Shown here: piece by piece, positions 1 through 7,457 of the stretch
Layout: every line of letters starts with the position of its first letter
How positions within the stretch are numbered: position 1 is the first letter of the stretch
Assembly (NCBI GenBank): GCA_910587085.1
Contig: CAJUMC010000004.1
Location: forward strand, 69,130 to 117,841
DNA length: 48,712 nt
Source of the DNA: an uncultured Lachnospiraceae bacterium
Lineage (GTDB): Bacteria; Bacillota; Clostridia; Lachnospirales; Lachnospiraceae
Direction: 5' to 3'
The notes under the pieces: model-generated
The model's input: the letters and a program-made list of their open reading frames with translations, nothing else
The model's database searches: none
What the model was told of the DNA's origin: nothing
Made by a program: the position numbers and the translations under genes

Positions 1-238
1 CATCTTTATCTACCGTTTTAATCTTACTTTCTTTTCTCTTTCCATCTTAATCTTACTGTCTTTTATTTTCCATCTTTATCTACCGTTTTAATCTTACTTT
101 CTTTTCTCTTTCCATCTTAATCTTATTGTTTTAATCTTACTGTCTTTTATTTTCCATCTTTATCTACCGTTTTAATCTTACTTTCTTTTCTCTTTCCATC
201 TTAATCTTATCGTTTTAATCTTACTGTCTTGATTTTGC
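1..238. repeat. Tandem array, three 70-84 bp pyrimidine-rich units
   Basis: Three head-to-tail copies start at 1, 71 and 155. The first is 70 bp; the second and third carry an extra 14 bp that is itself a duplication of the nested motif TTAATCTTA. All copies share the opening CATCTTTATCTACCG. The top strand is almost pure C/T plus A, so the strand that carries the neighbouring gene is purine-rich. The array begins at the window edge and may extend further left. There are no unique spacers, so it is not a CRISPR. It lies downstream of the hydrolase gene ending at 311. No gene is visible in 1-310. Confidence 0.9.
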
Positions 239-310
239 TTTATTTTCTATTCCGGATCATTTTCTGTTTCCTTTATCTTCCCTTTTCTCCGCAGTTCCTT
301 CATCCAGCAT

Positions 311-1042
311 TTATTCTATTACTGCACTTTTTCTCCGGCATGCGCCCACAAAGGCACGCCAGATTCTGGCCATATCATCGCTGACCGCGTACAGATGTTC
401 CGGATGCCACTGCACGCCGAGAAAGAAATCATAATTCTCAAGGGAAACCGCCTCAACCACCGCGTCCGAAGCCTGCGCATTCTCCACAAGTCCGCGGCCA
501 AGTCTCCGGCATGCCTGATGATGAAAGGAATTGACTTCCAGCGTATCCTTTTTTACAATATCATACAGCAGCGTCCCGCGTTTTACCGCTACGCGGTGCG
601 TCAGCACCGTATCCCCCGCCTGCTGATAATGTCCCACCCGCAGATTTCCTTCGAGCTGAACCGGGATATCCTGATACAGCGTTCCGCCCAGTGCCACATT
701 CATAGACTGAATTCCGCGGCAGATCCCGAACACGGGCCGCTTACTTCTCAGAATTGCCGGGAGCAGGGACAGTTCAAGCCGGTCTCTCTCCGGAATTATA
801 TTTCCGCACTCCGGCAGCACCTCTTCTCCAAACAGCAGCGGATTAATATCCGGGCCGCCCGGATAAAGGAAGCCGTCGAAGCGTTCCAGAATCTCTTCCG
901 TATCGCGCGGATCATTTTCAAGCGGAAGAAGCAGGGGCACTCCTCCCGCTTCCTTCACCGCACGGAAATAGTCAGGCGAAATCACGATGCGGCCGCCCTC
1001 AGCATCGCACTGCGGCATCACGCCGATTACCGGTTTGCTCAT
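311..1042 (-). CDS. Gamma-glutamyl-GABA hydrolase-like class I glutamine amidotransferase (peptidase C26)
   Basis: A 243-residue cytoplasmic hydrolase of the PuuD/peptidase C26 family, which cleaves gamma-glutamyl amide bonds. The nucleophile Cys108 sits in the elbow FGICRGIQ, and the His213/Glu215 pair is in the C-terminal VQWHPE motif, so the triad is complete. The motif YPGGPDINP near residue 60 is typical of this family rather than of GMP-synthase amidotransferases. Length matches the family. The start has an AAAGGACGG-like ribosome site upstream. No polyamine genes are nearby, so the exact substrate (gamma-glutamyl-GABA or another gamma-glutamyl compound) is open. The stop is followed by the tandem array at the window edge. 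Confidence 0.85.
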   Translation of the reverse strand: MSKPVIGVMPQCDAEGGRIVISPDYFRAVKEAGGVPLLLPLENDPRDTEEILERFDGFLYPGGPDINPLLFGEEVLPECGNIIPERDRLELSLLPAILRSKRPVFGICRGIQSMNVALGGTLYQDIPVQLEGNLRVGHYQQAGDTVLTHRVAVKRGTLLYDIVKKDTLEVNSFHHQACRRLGRGLVENAQASDAVVEAVSLENYDFFLGVQWHPEHLYAVSDDMARIWRAFVGACRRKSAVIE

Positions 1043-1103
1043 TGCATTCCGTCCTTTCTGCTTTTCAAACTTCTGCTTTTCAAACTATCAGTCAAATTTT
1101 CGT

Positions 1104-1260
1104 TTATCTTATTCTGCCTTTTTTTCTGTCTCTTTCATCTCCTCTGTCTCTTCCGCCCCTTTCATCTCTTCTGCCTTTTTCATCTTTTTTGTCTCTTCTA
1201 TCTATTCCGTCTTTTCTATCTCTTTCGTCTCTTCTGTCTCTTTCATCTCTTCCGTTTTTC
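1104..1260 (-). repeat. Purine-rich 15-18 bp microrepeat after the ygiQ stop
   Basis: On the minus strand this stretch is a run of units like GAAAGAGACAGAAGAGAC, repeated with small changes about eight times. It starts at the ygiQ stop codon and stays open in the neighbouring frame down to 1104, where it would encode a charged tail of Arg/Asp/Glu/Lys pentads (RDERD, RRDKKDEK). The ygiQ frame itself ends at once (TGA at 1243-1245). Either this is a noncoding minisatellite, or it was formerly the C-terminal tail of YgiQ. Confidence 0.75.
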
Positions 1261-3408
1261 CCGGCCTGCTTTTTTGTGGTTCTGCTCCCTGTCGTTTTTC
1301 TTCCCACGGATTTTTCCGTCGTCTCTTTCTTTTGCTGCCTTTGCGGCTACTGCTCCGCGTACGTCCGTTCTTCCCGAAACGGCAGACTTAGCCCCGCGCG
1401 AGCCCGTACTCTTCCCGGCACCGGCTTTTCTGCCGCTGTCCGCTCTTCCTGCAATCTTTCCTTCTTTCTTCACCGCACCCTTTACAGCCCTGCCTTTTGC
1501 GCGTATCATTCCTTCCTGCTCCGTTCGCCCGGCATTCCTTTTTCCGTTTCCTGCGCGCTTCTTTTCCCTGATAACACCCTCCTGCTCCGCCCGGCTGCGC
1601 TCCGCCGCCGTCCGCCGCGGACGTATCAGGCATTTCGGGCCGAATCCGATCAGATCCTCACGCCCCGCTCGAAACAGCGCTTCGCGGACAAGCTCATAAT
1701 TTTTCGGGTTGCGGTACTGAATCAGGGCTCGCTGCATTGCTTTCTCGTGTGGTGTCTTCGGCACATAGACCGGCTTCATGGTACGCGGATCAAGCCCCGT
1801 GTAGTACATACAGGTCGAGATGGTGGACGGCGTCGGATAAAAATCCTGTACCTGCTCCGGCATATAACCGAGATCTCTCAGATATTCCGCAAGCGCCACC
1901 GCCTCCTTCAGCGTAGATCCCGGATGGGAAGACATAAGGTACGGCACAACAAACTGTTTGAGGCCGAGCTTTTCGTTTATCCTTCTGTATTTGGCAAGAA
2001 AACGCTCATACACGGAATTTTCCGGCTTGCCCATCAGCTGGAGCACCGCATCGCAGATATGCTCCGGCGCCACCTTGAGCTGTCCGCTCACATGATGCTT
2101 GCAGAGCTCGTGAAAAAACGTATCGTCCGGATCGTTCACCAGATAATCGAAGCGGATGCCGGATCGGATAAATACCTTTTTAACTCCCGGAATATCTCTA
2201 AGCCTGCGCAGCAGAGCCAGGTAATCGCTGTGGTCGATCTTCAGATTTCTGCAGGGCGTCGGGAACAGACACTGCCGGTTCACACAGACACCTCTCGTCA
2301 GCTGTTTGCCGCATGCCGGGCCGCGGAAATTTGCCGTCGGTCCGCCCACATCATTTATATAGCCCTTGAAATCCGGCTCGTGCGTAAAGGCCGTCGCCTC
2401 CCGGACAATGGACTCATGGCTCCTCGTCTGTATAATTCTTCCCTGATGAAAGGTCAGCGCACAGAAGCTGCAGCCGCCGTAGCAGCCGCGGTTGCTCGTG
2501 ATGGAAAAACGGAGCTCCTGGATGGCCGGTATTCCCCCCGCCGCTTCATAGCACGGATGGTAGGTGCGCATATAGGGCAGAGCATATACCCGATCCATCT
2601 CGCTCTGCGTCAGCGGGGCGGCGGGAGGGTTCTGTACAATATATTCCGTATCCCTGTACTTTTCAACCAGTCTTTTTCCGGAAAACGGATCGGTATTGCA
2701 ATACTGAATAAAAAAGCTGCGCGCAAAACTTTCCTTGCTTTTACAGATTTCTTCAAAATCCGGCAGCATTACGGCATCACAGACAGAATCGAGCGCTGCC
2801 GTGCGGTAAACGGTTCCCGGCACAAAGGTTATATCCTTCACCGCCAGGCCCGCGTTCAGCGCGTCCGCCACCTCGATCATGGAATGCTCCCCCATGCCGT
2901 ATTCCAGCAGATCAGCCTGAGAGTCCAGCAGAATGGAACGCCGAATTTTATCGCTCCAGTAATCATAGTGTGCCAGACGGCGCAGAGACGCCTCAATGCC
3001 GCCGATAATAATCGCAGCAGTTCTGTATTTTTTCCGGATCATGTTGCAGTAGACGATCGTTGCCCGATCCGGGCGTTTTCCCGTTGCTCCGCCCGGGGAA
3101 TAATAATCCGCAGAACGGTGTTTTTTTGCCACCGTATAATGATTTACCATCGTATCCATATTTCCGCCGCAGACGAGAAATGCCAGCCGCGGCTCTCCGA
3201 GCACGGAAATGCTGTTCTCATCCTTCCAGTCCGGCTGGGAAATAATTCCAACACGGTAGCCTGCGCTCTCCAGAAGCCGGCTGATAATGGCGGGACCGAA
3301 CGAAGGATGATCTACATAGGCGTCCCCGATTATATAGACGAAGTCGCATTGCTTCCATCCCCGCCTTTCCATATCCTCCCTGCTGATCGGTAAAAAATCA
3401 TGTATCAT
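1243..3408 (-). CDS. ygiQ: YgiQ-family radical SAM protein
   Basis: About 721 residues, the usual length for YgiQ (UPF0313) radical SAM proteins, whose reaction is unknown. The 4Fe-4S motif C309-x3-C313-x2-C316 is in RGCYGGCSFCAL. The N-terminus MIHDFLPISREDMERRGW is the family signature, which is why I place the start at the ATG at 3408. A GTG 48 bases upstream is in frame but adds a non-family extension; a GGGAGGAC ribosome site precedes 3408. The last ~110 residues form a low-complexity Lys/Arg/Ala-rich tail, and a one-base shift would join it to the microrepeat at 1104-1260. It follows the glycerophosphodiesterase gene after 128 bases, on the same strand. Confidence 0.9.
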   Translation of the reverse strand: MIHDFLPISREDMERRGWKQCDFVYIIGDAYVDHPSFGPAIISRLLESAGYRVGIISQPDWKDENSISVLGEPRLAFLVCGGNMDTMVNHYTVAKKHRSADYYSPGGATGKRPDRATIVYCNMIRKKYRTAAIIIGGIEASLRRLAHYDYWSDKIRRSILLDSQADLLEYGMGEHSMIEVADALNAGLAVKDITFVPGTVYRTAALDSVCDAVMLPDFEEICKSKESFARSFFIQYCNTDPFSGKRLVEKYRDTEYIVQNPPAAPLTQSEMDRVYALPYMRTYHPCYEAAGGIPAIQELRFSITSNRGCYGGCSFCALTFHQGRIIQTRSHESIVREATAFTHEPDFKGYINDVGGPTANFRGPACGKQLTRGVCVNRQCLFPTPCRNLKIDHSDYLALLRRLRDIPGVKKVFIRSGIRFDYLVNDPDDTFFHELCKHHVSGQLKVAPEHICDAVLQLMGKPENSVYERFLAKYRRINEKLGLKQFVVPYLMSSHPGSTLKEAVALAEYLRDLGYMPEQVQDFYPTPSTISTCMYYTGLDPRTMKPVYVPKTPHEKAMQRALIQYRNPKNYELVREALFRAGREDLIGFGPKCLIRPRRTAAERSRAEQEGVIREKKRAGNGKRNAGRTEQEGMIRAKGRAVKGAVKKEGKIAGRADSGRKAGAGKSTGSRGAKSAVSGRTDVRGAVAAKAAKERDDGKIRGKKNDREQNHKKAGREKRKR

Positions 3409-3536
3409 AACTGTTTTTTTGTCCTCCCTCAAATCTTCTGTTCCCGGCTTCTCCACGGCGGCAGGAATTCCCCCTGCGCCCCTCTTGCGCTCGTTCTGCC
3501 GCCGTTCGCCTGGCCTTGGCTGCCCCTGCCGGTCTG

Positions 3537-5405
3537 TTATCTCCGTATCAGCCCGAGCAGCCGGAAAAATCCCATTTTTCCCTGCTCACCGAAGATTACC
3601 TCCCTCGCGAACACCGCCTTGTCCGTGATAATATTGTCAACTCCCAGCAGCTTCATTCGCTCAAGCTCACTGCGGGTATTTACCGTCCATGCATGCACCT
3701 CCTTGCCGAGACTGTGCAGCGTTTTTACAACGCTCTCGCTCACAAAGCTGCTCTTCAGGCTGAAAAAGTCAATCGAATCCAGGCTGTAAAAGCTGCCGTA
3801 AGCAAAAGAAAGAATATAGCCCGTTTTAATGCCGGAGTCCAGCTGCTTCACCTCGGCCAGAATCGCCGGATTGGTACTGCTGACAACACACTGCGCCTCG
3901 AAATCATATTTTTTAATCAGTGCAATAACCTTTTCCGCAAGCTCCCGGTTCTTCTCCGATGATTTTCCGGACTTTATTTCTATATTAAGATTTATTTTTC
4001 CTTTGCAGAGCCGGATTGCCTCCTCCAACGTCGGAACCAAAGAACCCTCAAAGCCTCTTCCGAACCAGCTTCCCGCGTCCAGCTGCCGCAGTTCTCCGTA
4101 AGTGATCCTCGAAACCGCAAGCTCTCTTCCGGTCGTCCTTTTCAAATTCGCGTCATGCATCAGAATCACGACACCGTCCTGTGTCAGCTGTACGTCAATC
4201 TCCGCGAAATCCGCCAGATGCTCAATCGCCAGCTCCAGCGCCTCCAGCGTATTTTCCGGCGCGGACGCCGAAGCCCCCCGGTGTGCCGTTATATAGGTAC
4301 CGAACAGCGTCTCTTTGTCCGCCAGCGAACCATTTCGGAACGTACTGTAGAGAGAAACGGCATTTACCAGTAAGACGGCTGCTCCTGCCAGCGCCGTTCC
4401 CCGCGTATACCGGCTCCGCATACGCTGGTGTACCGCACGGCTTCCTTCCTCCATGCGCCACACGTCCTCCTCCCCGGCGATGCGCTCCCAGAGCTGCTCG
4501 ATCCGGTTGCCGGCCGCCGGCTTTGGCCCGTGCGCAGAAAAGAAAAAAGAAAGATTGGCATAATTTGCAATCTGGCTGACAATGGTAATCATTGTCCCCA
4601 TGTAGACCATAACCTCGTCGCTCATCTTCAGCATGGCCGCGATCAGCAAGCTCTCCGGTTTTGTCAGATAAATGATATAGCAGGCCGTAATCAGCACAAG
4701 TCCGTACACGATCAGATAGGCCAGCATCAGCGCTGCGTTAAGCCCCAGCAGCCGAGCAGTAAAGCGGATAAAATGCTTCCGGATCAGCCGCGTGCTCTTC
4801 CGGAAACTCTCCCGAATGGAACCATCCTCCAGCACACAATAATAGAGAAAATAGATGCCGAAAAAATTGACAATAACGCAGGCCAGAGAAAGCAGAGCCA
4901 GAATGAAGACTCCCGCCTTCCGCTCGACAAGTACCTGTGCGATATATACCGGGACGCGGAAGCGAACGGCAAAAACAGCGATGATCGGAGACAGCGTAAC
5001 GAGCGCATTAATCAGTGCAAAGACAAGAACGGCCGTCCTCCCTCTTTTTTTCAGAAGGCTGACCGTCTCGTGAAGTCCGGGGAAGAGAATCTGCGTTACG
5101 CCGATTTGCCTTCCCCGGGTATGCCCCTGATAAAACACGATAAGGGATACGGTCTCTGCCAGATAAAAAACAGCTATGATCAGCAGCAGGCCGAATATAA
5201 CAGCCAGAGTCGCCGGATGCCTCACAAACCGGCTCATGTTTTCCAGCGTCAGATAACTCTGCCCGGTGACCTTCAGCAGCAGGCGCAGCGCTCCCGTAAA
5301 AATCAGATAGACTGCCGTAAGAAAGGTTGCTTTATACAGCAGTTCAAACACAATCAGCCTCCGGATATTCTTTTTTCCATTTCCCTTTGGTTTCTGTGCG
5401 CCCAT
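3537..5405 (-). CDS. Membrane-anchored glycerophosphodiester phosphodiesterase
   Basis: 622 residues. Residues ~15-340 are a multi-helix membrane domain of the type found N-terminal to Bacillota GDPD proteins, with several hydrophobic stretches. Residues ~370-600 are the catalytic TIM-barrel domain. His375 in AHRGAS, the acidic pair in FAEIDVQL and His417-Asp418 in MHDANLKRTTG are the expected metal and acid-base residues. The protein should hydrolyse glycerophosphodiesters to glycerol-3-phosphate and an alcohol at the membrane, in lipid turnover or lipoteichoic-acid remodelling; the substrate cannot be read from sequence. The start has GGGAGAGGT just upstream. It lies 26 bases after the ArsR-type regulator, so the two are probably co-transcribed. 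Confidence 0.88.
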   Translation of the reverse strand: MGAQKPKGNGKKNIRRLIVFELLYKATFLTAVYLIFTGALRLLLKVTGQSYLTLENMSRFVRHPATLAVIFGLLLIIAVFYLAETVSLIVFYQGHTRGRQIGVTQILFPGLHETVSLLKKRGRTAVLVFALINALVTLSPIIAVFAVRFRVPVYIAQVLVERKAGVFILALLSLACVIVNFFGIYFLYYCVLEDGSIRESFRKSTRLIRKHFIRFTARLLGLNAALMLAYLIVYGLVLITACYIIYLTKPESLLIAAMLKMSDEVMVYMGTMITIVSQIANYANLSFFFSAHGPKPAAGNRIEQLWERIAGEEDVWRMEEGSRAVHQRMRSRYTRGTALAGAAVLLVNAVSLYSTFRNGSLADKETLFGTYITAHRGASASAPENTLEALELAIEHLADFAEIDVQLTQDGVVILMHDANLKRTTGRELAVSRITYGELRQLDAGSWFGRGFEGSLVPTLEEAIRLCKGKINLNIEIKSGKSSEKNRELAEKVIALIKKYDFEAQCVVSSTNPAILAEVKQLDSGIKTGYILSFAYGSFYSLDSIDFFSLKSSFVSESVVKTLHSLGKEVHAWTVNTRSELERMKLLGVDNIITDKAVFAREVIFGEQGKMGFFRLLGLIRR

Positions 5406-5431
5406 ACCTCTCCCAGTTCCGTACCTCCGCG

Positions 5432-6346
5432 CTACTCCTCGAAATATGCGGTGCAGCGGATTCCCTGATCGTAGTCTCCAAAGCCCTTGCCGAACAGAGT
5501 CAATCCCCCGCAGTTTTTTGTTTCTCTCGGCACCGATATCTTTAATGTGATCAGCGTCGTATAATCAATTCCGAGATCGTCAATCGACACGCTGCTGATT
5601 TTTGCTCCCCCGTCGATAAAGGTTCCTTCCCTTGTGACGGACAGTGTTTTCAGCAACCCGTACTGATTGCAGTTTTCCGGCCACCAGTCCGGGGTAAAAT
5701 GCCCCCGCCGCGCACCGTAGTCCCCCGGGCTGATCCATTTCCCGACCGGAACGCCGGCCAGCTCAAAGTAAATATCAGATGGATAATTTTCGTTATATCC
5801 CGGATATTCGGAGGAGAGCTCCATCGACAGCCGCAGCTCCACCAGATGCTCTCCCGGCTTCAGCCGGTTCGGAAGATGATAGGTCGCATACCCGCTGCCG
5901 AACCAGAAAACACAGGCCTTGTAATGAACTGGAAACATAAAATATTTCGGCATGTCAAATTCCCCGATAATTCCCTGCAGCGTCGCGATCCCGCAGGTAG
6001 GGTTAGCCTCGCATTCGTGATAGGCACCGATCGGGATATCGTCCTCGTAGTAATCCCTGCGTTCCTCCTTCGGCTTCAGATCAATCATGAAGGACTCATA
6101 GCGCGGCTTGCAGATCTTGCAGTTTCCCCGCTTTCCCGGCACTGTCCGGATATCAATCAGCCCGGCCTGCTGGAGCTTTTCAATATGCATGGACACCGCG
6201 CTGTTTGTCAGCTCCAGCTCCCGTGCAATATCGTCGAGCTTTTTATCGCCCTCCTCATACAGCACCTCCATGATCCGTATTCTCATCGGCGCACTCAGCG
6301 CCTTAAAAACCGACTCCGCTTCTCTCATTGACTGAAAATGTTTCAT
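5432..6346 (-). CDS. ArsR-type winged-helix regulator with beta-rich C-terminal domain
   Basis: About 304 residues. Residues 1-80 are an ArsR-type winged helix (KALSAPMRIRIMEVLYEEG, then TNSAVSMHIEKLQQAGLI as the recognition region). A CxxC-like pair follows (KRGNCKICKPRYE), and a long beta-rich C-terminal part with many aromatic residues may be a ligand-binding sandwich. This layout resembles the predicted regulators of COG4189; the ligand is unknown. I place the start at the ATG at 6346, with GAGGGG upstream, instead of an in-frame ATG 48 bases earlier that adds a non-family peptide. It heads the phosphodiesterase gene and is divergent from the HAD phosphatase; palindromes in the shared upstream region may be its operator. 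Confidence 0.82.
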   Translation of the reverse strand: MKHFQSMREAESVFKALSAPMRIRIMEVLYEEGDKKLDDIARELELTNSAVSMHIEKLQQAGLIDIRTVPGKRGNCKICKPRYESFMIDLKPKEERRDYYEDDIPIGAYHECEANPTCGIATLQGIIGEFDMPKYFMFPVHYKACVFWFGSGYATYHLPNRLKPGEHLVELRLSMELSSEYPGYNENYPSDIYFELAGVPVGKWISPGDYGARRGHFTPDWWPENCNQYGLLKTLSVTREGTFIDGGAKISSVSIDDLGIDYTTLITLKISVPRETKNCGGLTLFGKGFGDYDQGIRCTAYFEE

Positions 6347-6561
6347 CCCGTCCCACCCCTCTTTCCGCTGTCTCCATTCCGATGGCCGCTGCATTCCGGC
6401 AGATCTCGCTCCGCCGCTCTGCGCCGCTTTCCCCTGCTCTGCGTCAAAAAATCTTTGCTGACCGGCAGAGCTGCCGTATATGCTTCCTTTTACCGAGCAT
6501 TTTTTCGCTGTTCCTGAACCGGATGCGGCCTATCCGGAGTTTTTTTCTGCAGCTCACAAAT

Positions 6562-6585
6562 TTTGCATGCAAATTCTGCATGCAC
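6562..6585. promoter_or_regulatory. Paired GCATGC palindromes, possible operator
   Basis: The palindrome TTTGCATGCAAA (6562-6573) is followed after four bases by a second, TGCATGCA (6578-6585). The centres are about 14 bases apart. They sit in the 430-base gap between the divergent regulator (start 6346) and phosphatase (start 6777). Sequence alone supports a dyad pair; binding by the ArsR-type protein is inference. Confidence 0.4.
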
Positions 6586-6650
6586 CCGCAACACTTCCTA
6601 TTTTCCCACGAATTATTCTTAAAGTCAATGCTTACTTAAAGCGATTCCTA

Positions 6651-6680
6651 TTGGATTATTTCGGATTTCTGTGGTAAAAT
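6651..6680 (+). promoter_or_regulatory. Sigma-A type promoter for the HAD phosphatase
   Basis: A -35 TTGGAT (6651-6656) and -10 TAAAAT (6675-6680) are separated by 18 bases, about 95 bases upstream of the phosphatase start. The rest of the gap holds the palindromes at 6562-6585 and no recognisable gene. Confidence 0.6.
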
Positions 6681-6776
6681 GTCCGTCGGAGGGAATACCG
6701 GTCGGCGGCGGAACCTCTTTAACCAATCCGTCCTTATACATTAACCGGCAAACAACTGAATTACAGGAGGTTTAAG

Positions 6777-7421
6777 ATGAAATATACGACGATTCTGTTT
6801 GATCTTGACGGAACTTTGCTGAATACATTGGAAGATCTTTCCAATAGTATAAATTATGCACTTCGCTCTCTCGGATATCCGGAGCGCACCCTCGAAGAGG
6901 TGCGCGGTTTTGTAGGCAACGGCATGAAAAAGCTGGTGGAGCGTGCTCTTCCCTCCGATGTCCCGGATGCTGTTCTCGCAGAATGCTTTGATATTTTTTC
7001 CGGCTATTACAGCGAGCACCTCCACGATTTCACCGTTCCATATCCCGGTATTCCCGAGCTGCTTCACGTTTTAAGGGAGAGCGGATGCCGCATCGGCATC
7101 GTTTCCAATAAAATGGACGGCCCCGTCAAAGAGCTCGCCGGAATCTATTTCCCGGATGCGGTCGACACAGCAGTGGGCACTCCTTCCGACCACAAAAAAC
7201 CGGATCCTTACTGCGTTTACGAAGCCGCACGCTCCCTTGGTTCCCCGCTGGAGAACTGTATTTACGTGGGTGATTCCCGGGTGGACGCGGAGACGGCCCG
7301 CAACGCCGGAATCCCCTGCATCGGCGTTACCTGGGGATTCGCGGGAAGACAGGCTCTGGAGGAATGCGGCCCGGATTATATCGCGGAAAGCACCGGCGAG
7401 GTACTGGCTCTTCTTCGGTAA
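6777..7421 (+). CDS. gph: HAD-superfamily phosphatase, phosphoglycolate phosphatase-like
   Basis: 214 residues of the HAD subfamily IA. Motif I is DLDGTLL, with Asp9 as nucleophile and Asp11 as acid-base; motif II is in IVSNKMD; the lysine is in HKKPDP; motif IV is in VGDSRVD. A helical cap lies at residues ~16-85. The family includes phosphoglycolate phosphatase and pyrophosphatase PpaX; the substrate is not fixed by sequence, so the symbol is provisional. The start has a near-ideal site, CAGGAGG seven bases upstream, and a promoter at 6651. It is one of few plus-strand genes and ends 36 bases before the convergent ftsK stop. Confidence 0.85.
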   Translation: MKYTTILFDLDGTLLNTLEDLSNSINYALRSLGYPERTLEEVRGFVGNGMKKLVERALPSDVPDAVLAECFDIFSGYYSEHLHDFTVPYPGIPELLHVLRESGCRIGIVSNKMDGPVKELAGIYFPDAVDTAVGTPSDHKKPDPYCVYEAARSLGSPLENCIYVGDSRVDAETARNAGIPCIGVTWGFAGRQALEECGPDYIAESTGEVLALLR

Positions 7422-7457
7422 GCTCGACTGCAGTGTTCGCCGCCGCCGGCGGCAATC

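Noticed and set aside
1042..3393. A 783-codon plus-strand open frame
   Set aside because: It lies antisense to the clear YgiQ gene, has low-complexity Ser/Leu/Pro and Arg-rich translation and no family motif; it is a shadow of GC-biased codons.
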